A stretch of DNA of 40,923 nucleotides from a virus. Within the stretch, counting starts at the first letter, position 1. Each line of letters begins with the position of its first letter. Shown here piece by piece: positions 29,523-38,300 of the stretch. Both the position numbers and the translations under genes were made by a program. The stretch covers positions 1 to 40,923 of the IMG/VR virus record IMGVR_UViG_3300020020_000094; one strand, 5' to 3'. The notes under the pieces were generated by a model, which was not told the origin of the DNA, ran no database searches, and saw only the letters and a list, made by a program, of their open reading frames with translations.

Positions 29523-30220
29523 GCCAATAACCCCCTTAATCTATCTACCGACTCATTGACTGCCGTTTGATGTACCTCCGTCCAGTAGTTCGGGTTACGC
29601 CGAAGGATGTCTTTGGTTGCTTCCCCAACTTCAAGCTGCTCGATATACGTGCGATCAGGTTTGAAGCCCGCCCAATCATGATCGATCCTCACGTTTGGCA
29701 GGATGTAGCATCGACCGAAGAAACTCATCACGTCGCGTAAGAAGATGTCTCCCCAAAAAATGCGCGGATCCCACAGGAACCCCATTCGTTCAACGGCTCT
29801 GCGTGAGACAGTTGAGAATGGAAAATTATCCCGATTCATCGTGTCCACACCGAGGTCAAACAATCCATCCGGAAATTGATTGGCCACATCGATGATGTAG
29901 GTGGGCCAGTCTTGTGTCTGGAACACCATGTCGTCGTTGCCGCACATCAAAATACTGCCAGTCGATGCCTTTGCCATCTCGTTGAAGAACGTTGGCATAC
30001 TTCGATAGCCATCGAGACGTGGACCAACCACAACCACGACTCTATCGTGGTGCACTCGCTGAGCGCGAAGAAACGCTTCAGATTCGTGATCATCGTCATC
30101 GATCCGGAACACCATTTCGATCTCGAATCCGTACGTCGTATGACGTACGGAATCGAGTAGCGTCTGGAGTCTCTCGATCCGATGACGAGTCGGAATCAGC
30201 ACGGAGATCTTGCTATACAT
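29519..30220 (-). CDS. GT2-like glycosyltransferase
   Basis: 233 residues from ATG 30220 (TGATG overlap with the radical SAM gene). KISVLIPTRHRIERLQTLLD, MVFRIDDDDHESEAFLRAQR and ILMCGNDDMVFQTQDWPTYI are GT-A signatures with two possible metal sites. RVHHDRVVVVVGPRLDGYRS follows the usual strand order. A longer frame to 30337 overlaps the radical SAM gene and is rejected. Confidence 0.85.
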   Translation of the reverse strand: MYSKISVLIPTRHRIERLQTLLDSVRHTTYGFEIEMVFRIDDDDHESEAFLRAQRVHHDRVVVVVGPRLDGYRSMPTFFNEMAKASTGSILMCGNDDMVFQTQDWPTYIIDVANQFPDGLFDLGVDTMNRDNFPFSTVSRRAVERMGFLWDPRIFWGDIFLRDVMSFFGRCYILPNVRIDHDWAGFKPDRTYIEQLEVGEATKDILRRNPNYWTEVHQTAVNESVDRLRGLLA

Positions 30221-31593
30221 CAGTGTCCTGCGTAAGTCAGCGTCGAAGCGGCGGCAGAGGGAAGCACGCCTGCTTTCGCGGCTTCTTCTTGTGCACGACG
30301 AATACGAACGTCTTCCTGCCATTCCGCCTTTGCCCATCCATGCTCAACAAGGAAATGAAACATCTCGTTCTTGATCTGGAACATTTCCTCTACCGTCGCT
30401 CCGTGGGGTCTGACCAGAATCTCATCACGGTCGGAGAATCCAACGATCCATTGGTTGTCGTAATTGTAGTCAACAATGTCGATCCCACTCTCGTGGGGAT
30501 GAGTCCACCAACGAGATCCGGGGTAAGGTATGCCAACGGCAAGGTTACAGCTATCGAGATATGGCTTGACGCTAAGCAACCACTCTTGCGTCTCGCGCAT
30601 CGTTTCCAACGTCTCTCCAGCCATGCCGATAACGAGAAACGCAATGGTGTAGAAGCCATGTTCCTTCGCTCTCTTCACCGCATCCGTGTTCTGTTGAACC
30701 TTGGTACCTTTTTGATTCGCATCCAACACTCTCTGTGAACCAGACTCGATGCCGAAGCACGTGACCTTGCAGTTCATCAGCTTCAGGCTTTCAGCCACAT
30801 GATCATCCATCGTGTTCACACGTGTGTGGATGCGTGAGGCGAACGAATCGTAGCCAAACTCTGCGTTGACCGCGAGCGCCAGTTCACGGAGCTTCGTCTT
30901 GTGAAGCGTGTAGGTATCATCCTGGAACTTGAACATGTGGACGCCCTTGTCCATCACCTGTTTCATTTCCATGATGATGTTCTGCGGCGACCGATACCGA
31001 GGCTTCTGGCCGATCCACGGCGTCGAGCAGTACGTGCACTTGTACGGGCACCCACGCGTGCCGATCATGGACATGACAGGAAACTTCCCCGCCTTCACGC
31101 TGCTTTCCATGTAGGGCTTCTTCATGACAGCCACACCATCGTTATAGATGTGATCATCCGGAAGCAGGTCCCACGCTGGGAAGGGAATCATGTCTAGATC
31201 CATCGCATCGGCTTTGTCTCCGTAGTAGAACGGCTGGAGCTTGCCCTGATTCCAGTCGGACAAAAGCTGAAGCGTCACACGCTCACCTTCCATCACGACT
31301 ACCGTGTCGAAGAGCGGGCCAGAGCCATCCTGCGGAGCGTAATCGCGACGTTCGGACAGAACGCCTTTGACGTGGTACTGCGCCTGTCGGCCTGCGGCCT
31401 TGGTTTCTTTCGGCTCGTATGAAGGATGCGGGCCACCCGCAACGAGTAGCGCCTCTGGGTTGCGATCTTTGATGTACGCAGCGAGTTCAAGGGCTTCCCC
31501 GAACTGAGGGGTACAGAAGCCGAACATATGCACGTCAGCATCCATGACCTCTTCAGGGAGATGGATATTACCCTCGTATCGCTTGTCGAGCAT
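30220..31593 (-). CDS. Radical SAM protein, main part (cobalamin-binding type), separated from its N-terminus by an in-frame TGA
   Basis: 457 residues from the first ATG after the stop. HMFGFCTPQFGEALELAAYI and ALLVAGGPHPSY belong to the B12-binding-type Rossmann domain; IGTRGCPYKCTYCS holds the CxxxCxxC that binds the 4Fe-4S cluster and SAM; KFQDDTY, CFGIESGSQRVLDANQKG and GETLETMRETQEW are typical of the BchE/RlmN-unrelated B12-radical SAM group. Such enzymes methylate or rearrange unactivated carbon. The ATG at 31593 has no good ribosome binding site; the N-terminal strand lies in 31609-31824 in the same frame. Confidence 0.85.
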   Translation of the reverse strand: MLDKRYEGNIHLPEEVMDADVHMFGFCTPQFGEALELAAYIKDRNPEALLVAGGPHPSYEPKETKAAGRQAQYHVKGVLSERRDYAPQDGSGPLFDTVVVMEGERVTLQLLSDWNQGKLQPFYYGDKADAMDLDMIPFPAWDLLPDDHIYNDGVAVMKKPYMESSVKAGKFPVMSMIGTRGCPYKCTYCSTPWIGQKPRYRSPQNIIMEMKQVMDKGVHMFKFQDDTYTLHKTKLRELALAVNAEFGYDSFASRIHTRVNTMDDHVAESLKLMNCKVTCFGIESGSQRVLDANQKGTKVQQNTDAVKRAKEHGFYTIAFLVIGMAGETLETMRETQEWLLSVKPYLDSCNLAVGIPYPGSRWWTHPHESGIDIVDYNYDNQWIVGFSDRDEILVRPHGATVEEMFQIKNEMFHFLVEHGWAKAEWQEDVRIRRAQEEAAKAGVLPSAAASTLTYAGH

Positions 31594-31608
31594 TGATGTG
31601 ACAACGAA

Positions 31609-31824
31609 TCATGGCCCTTGATCTCGTAACAGACCGGCCACATACAGCACTCCTAGCGGGATGTTGGTCTTCGAATCCGCGAGCCACGGGCTTGACGGCA
31701 ACACGCAATGAATTTTCTTGCGTGAGACAGGTAGGATTGGTAATCCAGACGTTTCGACCGAGCCACAGACGCTCTGATCACTCATCTGGTAACTAGACGA
31801 CGCCATCTTAATGATGTTTGACAT
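31609..31824 (-). pseudogene. N-terminal part of the radical SAM gene, ending at in-frame TGA
   Basis: 71 residues. KKIHCVLPSSPWLADSKTNI followed by PLGVLYVAGLLRDQG is the usual start of B12-binding radical SAM proteins (PPSPW, PLGxLYVAxYLR). The frame then meets TGA (31609-31611) and continues without shift as FVVTSMLDKRYEG, the first residues of 30220-31593. A single base change (for example to CGA or TGG) would restore a 534-residue gene. So it is a nonsense mutation, a sequencing or population variant, or a site of readthrough. The 40 residues before KKIH are unusual for the family, so the true start may lie inside them. Confidence 0.7.
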
Positions 31825-31852
31825 TTGATTGATTTCTGCCTTTCCGTTGTCA

Positions 31853-31868
31853 CCCGACCACAGTCGGG
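31853..31868 (-). other. Perfect 6-bp GC hairpin before the radical SAM gene
   Basis: CCCGAC (31853-31858) and GTCGGG (31863-31868) around a four-base loop. It lies in the 64-base gap between the Tat-signal gene and the radical SAM start, one of the few gaps in the cassette. No T run follows on the - strand. Confidence 0.45.
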
Positions 31869-31888
31869 AGTGGATGCCGCAGGTTAAA

Positions 31889-32122
31889 TTACAACTTGTA
31901 ACGACGAATCGTCTTTGGTAAATTAGGCACTACAACATCGGCTAACTTCTTACCATCAACATAAAGTCCCATATGTCCTGATGGCGCAAATTCCCAGGCT
32001 TCTTGCCTAGATAACACTCCCTCGCCGTGTGGCACCATTTGTGGTAATGAATCAACTACGCGGGGCACCATTGGTGAGGCAATTAGTGCTGCGATACCAC
32101 CTAAAAATCCGCGTCGATTCAT
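31889..32122 (-). CDS. Tat-signal protein with a tape-measure-like C-terminus
   Basis: 77 residues. MNRRGFLGGIAALIASPMVP is a twin-arginine (RRGFLGG) signal; a middle part (GEGVLSRQEAWEFAPSGH) follows; the end, YVDGKKLADVVVPNLPKTIR then RYKL, lines up without gaps with the tape measure's VEGRTLATVLVPSMRKEVKR then YKL (12 of 24 residues identical by eye). The ATG overlaps the methyltransferase stop (ATGA). Folded export by Tat is predicted only if the host recognises it; there is no lipobox. Function unknown. Confidence 0.65.
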   Translation of the reverse strand: MNRRGFLGGIAALIASPMVPRVVDSLPQMVPHGEGVLSRQEAWEFAPSGHMGLYVDGKKLADVVVPNLPKTIRRYKL

Positions 32123-32835
32123 GACTTCCTCATGCAGATATTGACAAACGAGTAGTTATGCACGAAATCGCCTCGATAGTCGAGATCTGTCTCCCCGACA
32201 AATTCGACATCGATCTTATTCGGGATGTTGAGCACAAACTCTTTGTGATACGGTGTCTCTTGTCCGAGCTTGTATGGTGACGCATCGTACTGCGCCTGTT
32301 GAAAGCTACCATTCTCACTTCGGAAGTAGTCAGATGTGAGAAACAGCAACCCACCCGGCTTTGTGAGCCTCCACAATTCACGCAACGCCTTATCATGATT
32401 CCCTGCGTTGATGTGCTCGATAGTGGAAATACACATCACTACATCCCATCCTTCTGACGGGAGCACAGACATATCTTCCGCAAAGAGCTTATGAACCGGC
32501 ATCGTGACGCCGTACGCACGACACTGAGACTCCACGTACAAATTGATGTCCATGTTCGACATCGAGTCCGTCAACGTCAAGTCTCGGTAGCCCCCAACAG
32601 ATGCGAGATAAGGAGGAAAGAACATTCCACCACTACCAACATCGATCACCTTCGCCGTCTTCGGCACTTGCAACTCATCGAGTTGCTGCATGATCGATGC
32701 GTTCTCCCACATCTTGTGAGGATGAGAAACGCAATGAGGCACGGTCATGTCACGCTGAAATTGACGAATTGGTTCAGCGTGCAAAAGAAACTCGTAATCC
32801 TGTGGATCGAGCGAACGGGTGTAAGGTCTTGTCAT
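32119..32835 (-). CDS. Class I SAM-dependent methyltransferase
   Basis: 238 residues. TAKVIDVGSGGMFFPPYLAS is motif I; LTLTDSMSNMDINLYVESQC is motif II with the acidic residue for the SAM ribose; SEGWDVVMCISTIEHI and LWRLTKPGGLLFLTSDYFRS are motifs IV to VI of the class I fold. The His-rich C-terminus (PYHKEFVLNI, HNYSFVNICMRKS) is usual for sugar- or lipid-type methyltransferases. Lies among glycosyltransferases, so a glycan or sugar is the likely substrate. Confidence 0.85.
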   Translation of the reverse strand: MTRPYTRSLDPQDYEFLLHAEPIRQFQRDMTVPHCVSHPHKMWENASIMQQLDELQVPKTAKVIDVGSGGMFFPPYLASVGGYRDLTLTDSMSNMDINLYVESQCRAYGVTMPVHKLFAEDMSVLPSEGWDVVMCISTIEHINAGNHDKALRELWRLTKPGGLLFLTSDYFRSENGSFQQAQYDASPYKLGQETPYHKEFVLNIPNKIDVEFVGETDLDYRGDFVHNYSFVNICMRKS

Positions 32836-33017
32836 GAGCGCGCTTCTTCAAGCTCTAAGAGAAGCGCCTCAAAATGCGCAGCTATCTCTTGCCAGTCACG
32901 TTGCTCTTGATCCATTTTCGCTTGTTCATGAGGACGAAAATCGTAGCCCTTCCTCTGCGCTCGATCCAGAGCCAACGATGCGAAGCGACGTGTTTGATCG
33001 ATAGTAAGTAGTTTCAT
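32832..33017 (-). CDS. Small helical protein in the cassette
   Basis: 61 residues, MKLLTIDQTRRFASLALDRA and onward, all helical and highly charged, with HEQAKMDQEQRDWQEIAAHF. ATGA overlaps on both sides indicate it is translated. No domain recognised. It may be a small partner of the methyltransferase or the upstream glycosyltransferase. Confidence 0.55.
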   Translation of the reverse strand: MKLLTIDQTRRFASLALDRAQRKGYDFRPHEQAKMDQEQRDWQEIAAHFEALLLELEEARS

Positions 33018-33778
33018 CGGTAAGGATTATCCGGGCCATCGTAACGCGCCCACAATTCACGGATGTTCAGTCCCATCGACTCTAGTTGAAGTGTTGCCGC
33101 GCCGTGATCTCGCGGAACCTCATAGCCATGTGCCGTGTGATAGAAAACGATAGACGGAACTCGAACAAACTCCACACCGGCTTGATGAATCTTGTGTTGA
33201 AACACCGTCTGTGCATGGCCCCATACCGTCATAGATTCGTCCATCCCGCCGACGCGATTAAACACCTCTCGTGATGTGAGCCACACGCCAGAATCGATCA
33301 TGACGTGGTCGAACTCTCGACCATGTGGTCGAAGAACGGTAGGCCCATCACGTCTCCAACTGAGTTGTTCGCAACGATGCACATCGAGGCCAACGTCGTA
33401 GTAACCACCAACAATGAACTGATTCTCGTGGCTAATTGCTGCCACACATTTCTCGACTGCGTCAAATTCAAGGAGATAGTCTGCTCGTGTAAAGAAGATC
33501 CACGATGTCTCAACTCGTTCGACGGCAGCGTTCGTGGACCATGCGTGTGTCTTTGAACTATCCTTGTGTTTGAACGAAGAGAAATACACAGGAACGTGGA
33601 AATCTGTTCGCTCGATAAGATGCTGTATAGACTTGATAGAGTCATCAGTGTTGTTATCAATCACCACCACGGAATTGACTCGTGTCATGTCCTGTTGCCT
33701 CACGGAATACAGCGCCGCCTCAAGATTCGACAGCGTCAAACTCCGGAAGTACACAAGACAGATGGTGACGTTTTTCAT
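33014..33778 (-). CDS. GT2-family glycosyltransferase, first gene of the cassette
   Basis: 254 residues. TICLVYFRSLTLSNLEAALY, VNSVVVIDNNTDD and VETSWIFFTRADYLLEFDAV are a GT-A fold with the DxD position as RAD; GGMDESMTVWGHAQTVFQHK is the usual GGxDE acceptor-site loop. ATGA overlap with the head closure gene means the cassette is translationally coupled into the structural operon. Confidence 0.87.
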   Translation of the reverse strand: MKNVTICLVYFRSLTLSNLEAALYSVRQQDMTRVNSVVVIDNNTDDSIKSIQHLIERTDFHVPVYFSSFKHKDSSKTHAWSTNAAVERVETSWIFFTRADYLLEFDAVEKCVAAISHENQFIVGGYYDVGLDVHRCEQLSWRRDGPTVLRPHGREFDHVMIDSGVWLTSREVFNRVGGMDESMTVWGHAQTVFQHKIHQAGVEFVRVPSIVFYHTAHGYEVPRDHGAATLQLESMGLNIRELWARYDGPDNPYR

Positions 33779-34167
33779 CCGAGATACACCGTCAACGGAA
33801 TCGGCCCATACGTTACCGAGTCCATGAACCCACCGATGCTCACAACCTTACTCTTGCCACCATTGGCGAGGACAAACTCGTCATCCTCATCGACACCAGC
33901 GTTATTCGTTGCTGCTTTCACTTCATCAACATCGAGCATCGTCAACGTCGCACTCGACATCACCGTGACGCCTTCCTTATTACGCACTGGCCTATTCGTG
34001 AAATCCACAATCGCGAGCAACGTCACGGGGGATGAAAATGCAGACGGCGCTCCGTACTCGTCTCGCGCCGTCACACGCGTATACGTGACTGGCGCCTGTA
34101 ACTTGCCAGCCCTCGTGATCTTGTTGATCGTCTTCACACCCGCGCGGAGCGTGTCTAAAAGGGCCAT
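33775..34167 (-). CDS. Head closure (stopper) / head-tail adaptor protein
   Basis: 130 residues. A basic helix (LRAGVKTINKITRAGKLQAP) followed by a beta barrel (VTYTRVTARDEYGAPSAFSS, VTVMSSATLTMLDVDE, DDEFVLANGGKSKVVSIGGF). This order matches siphophage head-closure/adaptor proteins that seal the portal before tail joining. It lies right after the DnaT-like connector. TAATG overlap at its start. Confidence 0.7.
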   Translation of the reverse strand: MALLDTLRAGVKTINKITRAGKLQAPVTYTRVTARDEYGAPSAFSSPVTLLAIVDFTNRPVRNKEGVTVMSSATLTMLDVDEVKAATNNAGVDEDDEFVLANGGKSKVVSIGGFMDSVTYGPIPLTVYLG

Positions 34168-34946
34168 TATTCGGACACCACATCAAAAAGAGCCGAGTTC
34201 GTGTAGACGTAAACCTCACTGGTAAACCACGATGGCGGCATCAGGTTCCACACCATGTCCGGCAGCACGTGCTTTTCGATCATGTCTTTGAAGGACATCG
34301 AGACGCTGCCTGCCCTCAATGACGTGAGGCCCTGCACGATGACATCGTTATCAACTGTCGTGTCCGATGTTCCAAGTGCACCGGCAAGTTCCGCCGTCGC
34401 GTCCTTCAAATCTTGAGGGATGATCGTCAGCGTGCCTGTGGTCCCTGCCGTCGTAACGTTCACGACAATAGAAAACGTGGTCGCTGAGATGACCGTGACG
34501 GCGTACGCTCCATCAACCACAGGATCGCTATCTGACCCATAGATGAAGACGAAGTCTCCAGTTGTACGTCCGTGTGGACGATCCGTTGTGATGACTGTCG
34601 GACTCGCCACAGAAATTGACGTGATGGTCCAGTCTAGAGAATTGCCATTCGCGTCATACATCCCAGAGCGAGGCCACGCGAGCTTCTGCGTTGTCGAGGC
34701 CGGAGAGCCGGTCCACGTTGGACTCGTGACCCAATGAGCCGGGACACCACCACTTTCTGGGTAGTACGTCTGATGAGGACGAGCCATCGCATTGAGGACA
34801 CGAGTCGCCATCATTAACAGAACGTCTTGATCGCCATTCTCCCATCCGGCCACTTCTGTTCGCGTCTCGAAGTACAGCAATGCCTCTGCGAGAGTTGGAT
34901 AGCTATTCGCAGTAGGAGATCCTGGTGTTGCGTTAAGAGTAGCCAT
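34167..34946 (-). CDS. Head-tail connector (DnaT_2-like) with an inserted beta domain
   Basis: 259 residues. NSYPTLAEALLYFETRTEVA, QDVLLMMATRVLNAM, TQKLAWPRSGMYDANGN and IPQDLKDATAELAGALG are the four-helix features of the family often annotated as DnaT-like, which acts as a head-tail connector. Between them, at about residues 105-180, is an insert ISVASPTVITTDRPHGRTTG, DFVFIYGS and DGAYAVTVISATTFSIVVNV, resembling the small beta modules (FCCH-type) of ubiquitin-activating enzymes and many phage proteins. Such an insert would project from the neck. Confidence 0.72.
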   Translation of the reverse strand: MATLNATPGSPTANSYPTLAEALLYFETRTEVAGWENGDQDVLLMMATRVLNAMARPHQTYYPESGGVPAHWVTSPTWTGSPASTTQKLAWPRSGMYDANGNSLDWTITSISVASPTVITTDRPHGRTTGDFVFIYGSDSDPVVDGAYAVTVISATTFSIVVNVTTAGTTGTLTIIPQDLKDATAELAGALGTSDTTVDNDVIVQGLTSLRAGSVSMSFKDMIEKHVLPDMVWNLMPPSWFTSEVYVYTNSALFDVVSE

Positions 34947-35315
34947 TTAAGGTGCCGTCGCTTTCTCTACGACAAACGGACCACGAGCGAGTACCGTTTC
35001 ACTCGCATCATCCATTCTCTTCCAACTATAGCGATACGTTTTATTCGACACGGTATTCAGTTCCGTATCCGTTAAAACGACAACCGCTCGTTGCGTATTC
35101 AATGCGCGAACCGCGTTGTACACACCTTCAATTGTTGCGAACTTAGAAAAAATCGCTGGTGGAGCAGACTTATCAGTCTTTCGTACATCGAAGAGAATCA
35201 CCCACACTGCCATATCGACAGGAGCGTCGTCTTCGTCGAGCAACTCAAGACGAAAAATCTTATCTTCTCCAACGAACAAATCTCCATCGCCGCCTATCGT
35301 TTGTGTAGTTGCCAT
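34947..35315 (-). CDS. BppU-like / Ig-like small structural protein
   Basis: 122 residues. IFRLELLDEDDAPVDMAVWV, LFDVRKTDKSAPPAIFSK, RAVVVLTDTELNTVSNKTYR and YSWKRMDDASETVLARGPFV correspond to the beta-sandwich of phage BppU-N-like proteins (DExGxPVDL, then VxLTxxET, then YxxxWKRTDxG). Lies between the repeat fibre gene and the connector gene, so it may be a capsid or neck accessory protein. Confidence 0.65.
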   Translation of the reverse strand: MATTQTIGGDGDLFVGEDKIFRLELLDEDDAPVDMAVWVILFDVRKTDKSAPPAIFSKFATIEGVYNAVRALNTQRAVVVLTDTELNTVSNKTYRYSWKRMDDASETVLARGPFVVEKATAP

Positions 35316-38300
35316 TTACTCGACCCATTCTCCGACAATGTCTAGTGATGTCTTATAAGCGCCAACAACATCAAGCGTCGTCTTGTAAGCACCTATCACG
35401 TTGATAATCCGCGCATTGCCAAGACGTGTGAAGTAATAATCTGTGATGTGAAGTTCTTCAGCAATTGACACAGCTAACACGTCAGTGCCACCGGACATCG
35501 TCTCGGTGATGTGTAACGTCTCTGTCAGGCTGACAATAAGAACCGGAAGTTCAGCCGATACCTCGTCAACTACGTGGAGGGCTTCTTGCAAATTGACAGC
35601 TAGTGTCAATCCATGCAAAAGCGTCTCGGTAACGACAACAGACTCCGAGAGAACTGCAAACAGTGGATCGAGTTCCGCAGAAACTGCATCTGTCAGATGC
35701 AGTGTTTCTGTTACGATGACCTGTAGTTGGAACCCGCTTTGAATCTCGTCGAAGACATGAAGCGTTTCAGAGAGCGTAACCTGAAGAACACTTAGTCTCG
35801 CAGTAACAGAATCCGTAACATGTATATCTTCACTCAGAACCACGTCGCCAAGTGTTTCACGAACCGTTGCCGTCTCGATGACATGCAACGTCTCGGCAAG
35901 CACTATCGCTAAATCAAGCCCACGAACTACAGTCTCAGTAACGTGAAGCGTCTCTACTAGAACGACAGCCAGCGTGATATTTACGGTCGTCTCTTCAGAG
36001 ATATGCAACGTCTCTGTGACAGTAGCGACAAGAGGATTCAGAAACACTGACGTAACATCAGCGATGTGTAGCGTTTCTGCTACTGCCGTTGTTAACGTAC
36101 CTTCAGCAGCGAGCGCGGCGCCAGCAACAGCATCCGTGATGTGTAGAGTTTCTGAGATCGCTACTTCGAGCGGTGTTAATCTTGCTGATACTGAATCCGT
36201 GAGATGAAGTGCCTCTGAAATCGTAACGTCGCCTAGCGTAATCAGCGCCGTCGGTGTATCTGTAACGTGAAGAGTCTCAGTAACGACGACTTGAATCGAG
36301 CTTACCGCTGCCGTAACGGTATCGGTAATATGCAGAGTCTCGGAAATTTCCGTCGTTAGGCCACCCATCGTGACCGAGGCGATCTCAGTGATATGAAGCG
36401 TCTCTGCTAGAACGACTTCAAGCGGATTTAATCCTCCAGTTACAACGTCAGTGATATAAAGCGTCTCGGAGATTATCACGTCTCCGAGTGTCGATTGTGT
36501 CGTTACTGCATCAGTAACGTGCAGTGTCTCAGAGAGAACTACTTGGAGCGGAGTGATACTGGAGACAACAGTCTCAACGATGTGCAGTGTCTCAGAAACC
36601 GTAACAGTAAGATCACCAGCACTGGCGATAACAGCATCAGTAATGTGCAACGTCTCAGAAACTGCCGTCGCCAGTTGCATGGCAACAATCAGAGTTTCTG
36701 TGATGTGCAGGACTTCAGGGTCGTCTATCGCCGCCCAACTGTCTACTGCATCGAGTAGATGTAAGGTTTCTGAAAGAGTAACTGAAAGTGCGCTATCACC
36801 AGTGCGCGAAACTGTTAGGTCCGTGTCTATGACACGAATACGCCCGAGAACCTGAATCTCACCGTAATCATCAAGATGAAGTGTCTCACTTAATGCAACA
36901 GCCAGATCACCCGCACGAGTCGCAGTAATAGACTCTGCAATGTGCAGCGTCTCTGCAAGCACAACTTCAAGCGGGTTAAGTCTTGAGCCTACAACTGTGT
37001 CTGTTAATGCTAGCGTCTCAGAGAGAGTTACATCTCCGAGCGTTATTCGCGATGTAACACTGTCGGAGATTGCTAGAGTCTCACTAACCGCTATGATGAG
37101 ATGTGAGACTTCAACCGTCGCTGCTTCAGTAATCTGTAATGTTTCTGAAACGATAACATCGCCAAGAGTTATCCGCGGCGTGACACTATCAGAGATAACC
37201 AGAGTCTCACTAACAGCTACCTGAAGCGGAGTAACATATGCGACAACAGTCTCAGCAACGTGCAGTGTTTCTGACAGTTCAACAGAAAGACCGCCCATCC
37301 GCGCATCGACGACGTCTGCGACGTGGAGAACTTCATCAGAGAGTGCTACATGAAGCGGAGAAACGCGAGCATTAACAACCGTATCAGAAAGAACAAGTGT
37401 CTCTACAAGCGCCACGTCTCCAAGCGGAAGGAATGCTGTAACAGACTCAGAGACTTTAACCGTCTCTGTAACTGTGACGAGTAGAGAAGACAACCGCGAA
37501 TTATCAATAATCTCAGCGACGTGCAGAGTCTCAGTAAGAACAGCAACAAGAGGTGAGAGATGCTGATTATTAACAACTTCAGCAATAACCAGCGTTTCGG
37601 AAAGTGTAATTACGAGAGGAGAGAGACGCGAATTATCAACGACATCCGCGATATGGAGCGTTTCACTCAGTTCGCGTGAGAGTGAGCTTGCGCCAGTTGA
37701 AACAGTGAGATCTGTATCTATGACACGAATACGACCGAGAACCTGAATCTCTCCGTAATCATCTACATGGAGCGTTTCGGAGACAGTAGCCTCTAAAGGA
37801 GGTAGAATCACAGCCTCTGAGACATGTAACGTCTCAGAGAGCGACACCGTCATGTTGGCGACTATCGTCAGTGACGGAGTAACAGCATACGTGTCGATGA
37901 GAGTGCCGCCGTCGCGCGTTAGTCTGAACTCAATGACATCGCCGTTAACAAGATCGGCGCTCCGCAGCACTAACGGGCAGACTGTCTCACCATTTCCATT
38001 CGAGACGATATCGAACGCCGTGCCACCAGAAATTCCATCTTCGGTAACACCTGCTGATGTCGTCTCGAATGTGCCTGTTCCAGAAAGTCGCTGAGTGGTG
38101 TTAGCCGCGTCAGTGAGGTTAGCAGACGGCGTAACGCGGACGTTCGTGGTAGACGTGGTGATGTTCGTCCACGCGCCACCATTCTTTCGATACTGAAACT
38201 CTGCATCTACGTTCGATTGAGCAGTCCCATCGCACTGAAGGCAGAAACGCAAATGAAATATCGTATCAAACGCAATCGTCTTTCCCAGTCCGGCAGTCGG

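Larger units (their letters stand above)
35420..37856 (-). repeat. Tandem coding repeats of about 63-66 bases (SETLH units)
   Basis: About 36 units on the - strand, each with a conserved GA-GAC-(G/A)CT-(T/G)CAC core (encoding ETLH) and diverged flanks. Unit length varies between 60 and 66 bases, always a multiple of three; two units are about 115 bases. Third-position differences are frequent, so the array is old and selected at the protein level. Confidence 0.85.

Noticed and set aside
30221-30337. 39-residue N-terminal extension of the GT2 gene at 29519
   Set aside because: Arg/Ser-rich shadow of the radical SAM gene; ATG 30220 overlaps its stop and begins the GT fold.
29992-30738. 248-codon open frame on the + strand
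   Set aside because: Antisense to the glycosyltransferase and radical SAM genes; the product has no sensible composition.
31609-31611. TGA read as tryptophan (code 4) or selenocysteine
   Set aside because: TGA ends many well-supported genes here through ATGA overlaps, so the code is standard; no hairpin of SECIS type is evident after the TGA and the position is not catalytic.
35420-37856. CRISPR-like or satellite array
   Set aside because: Units are coding, contiguous, vary by codons and have no spacer-repeat alternation.
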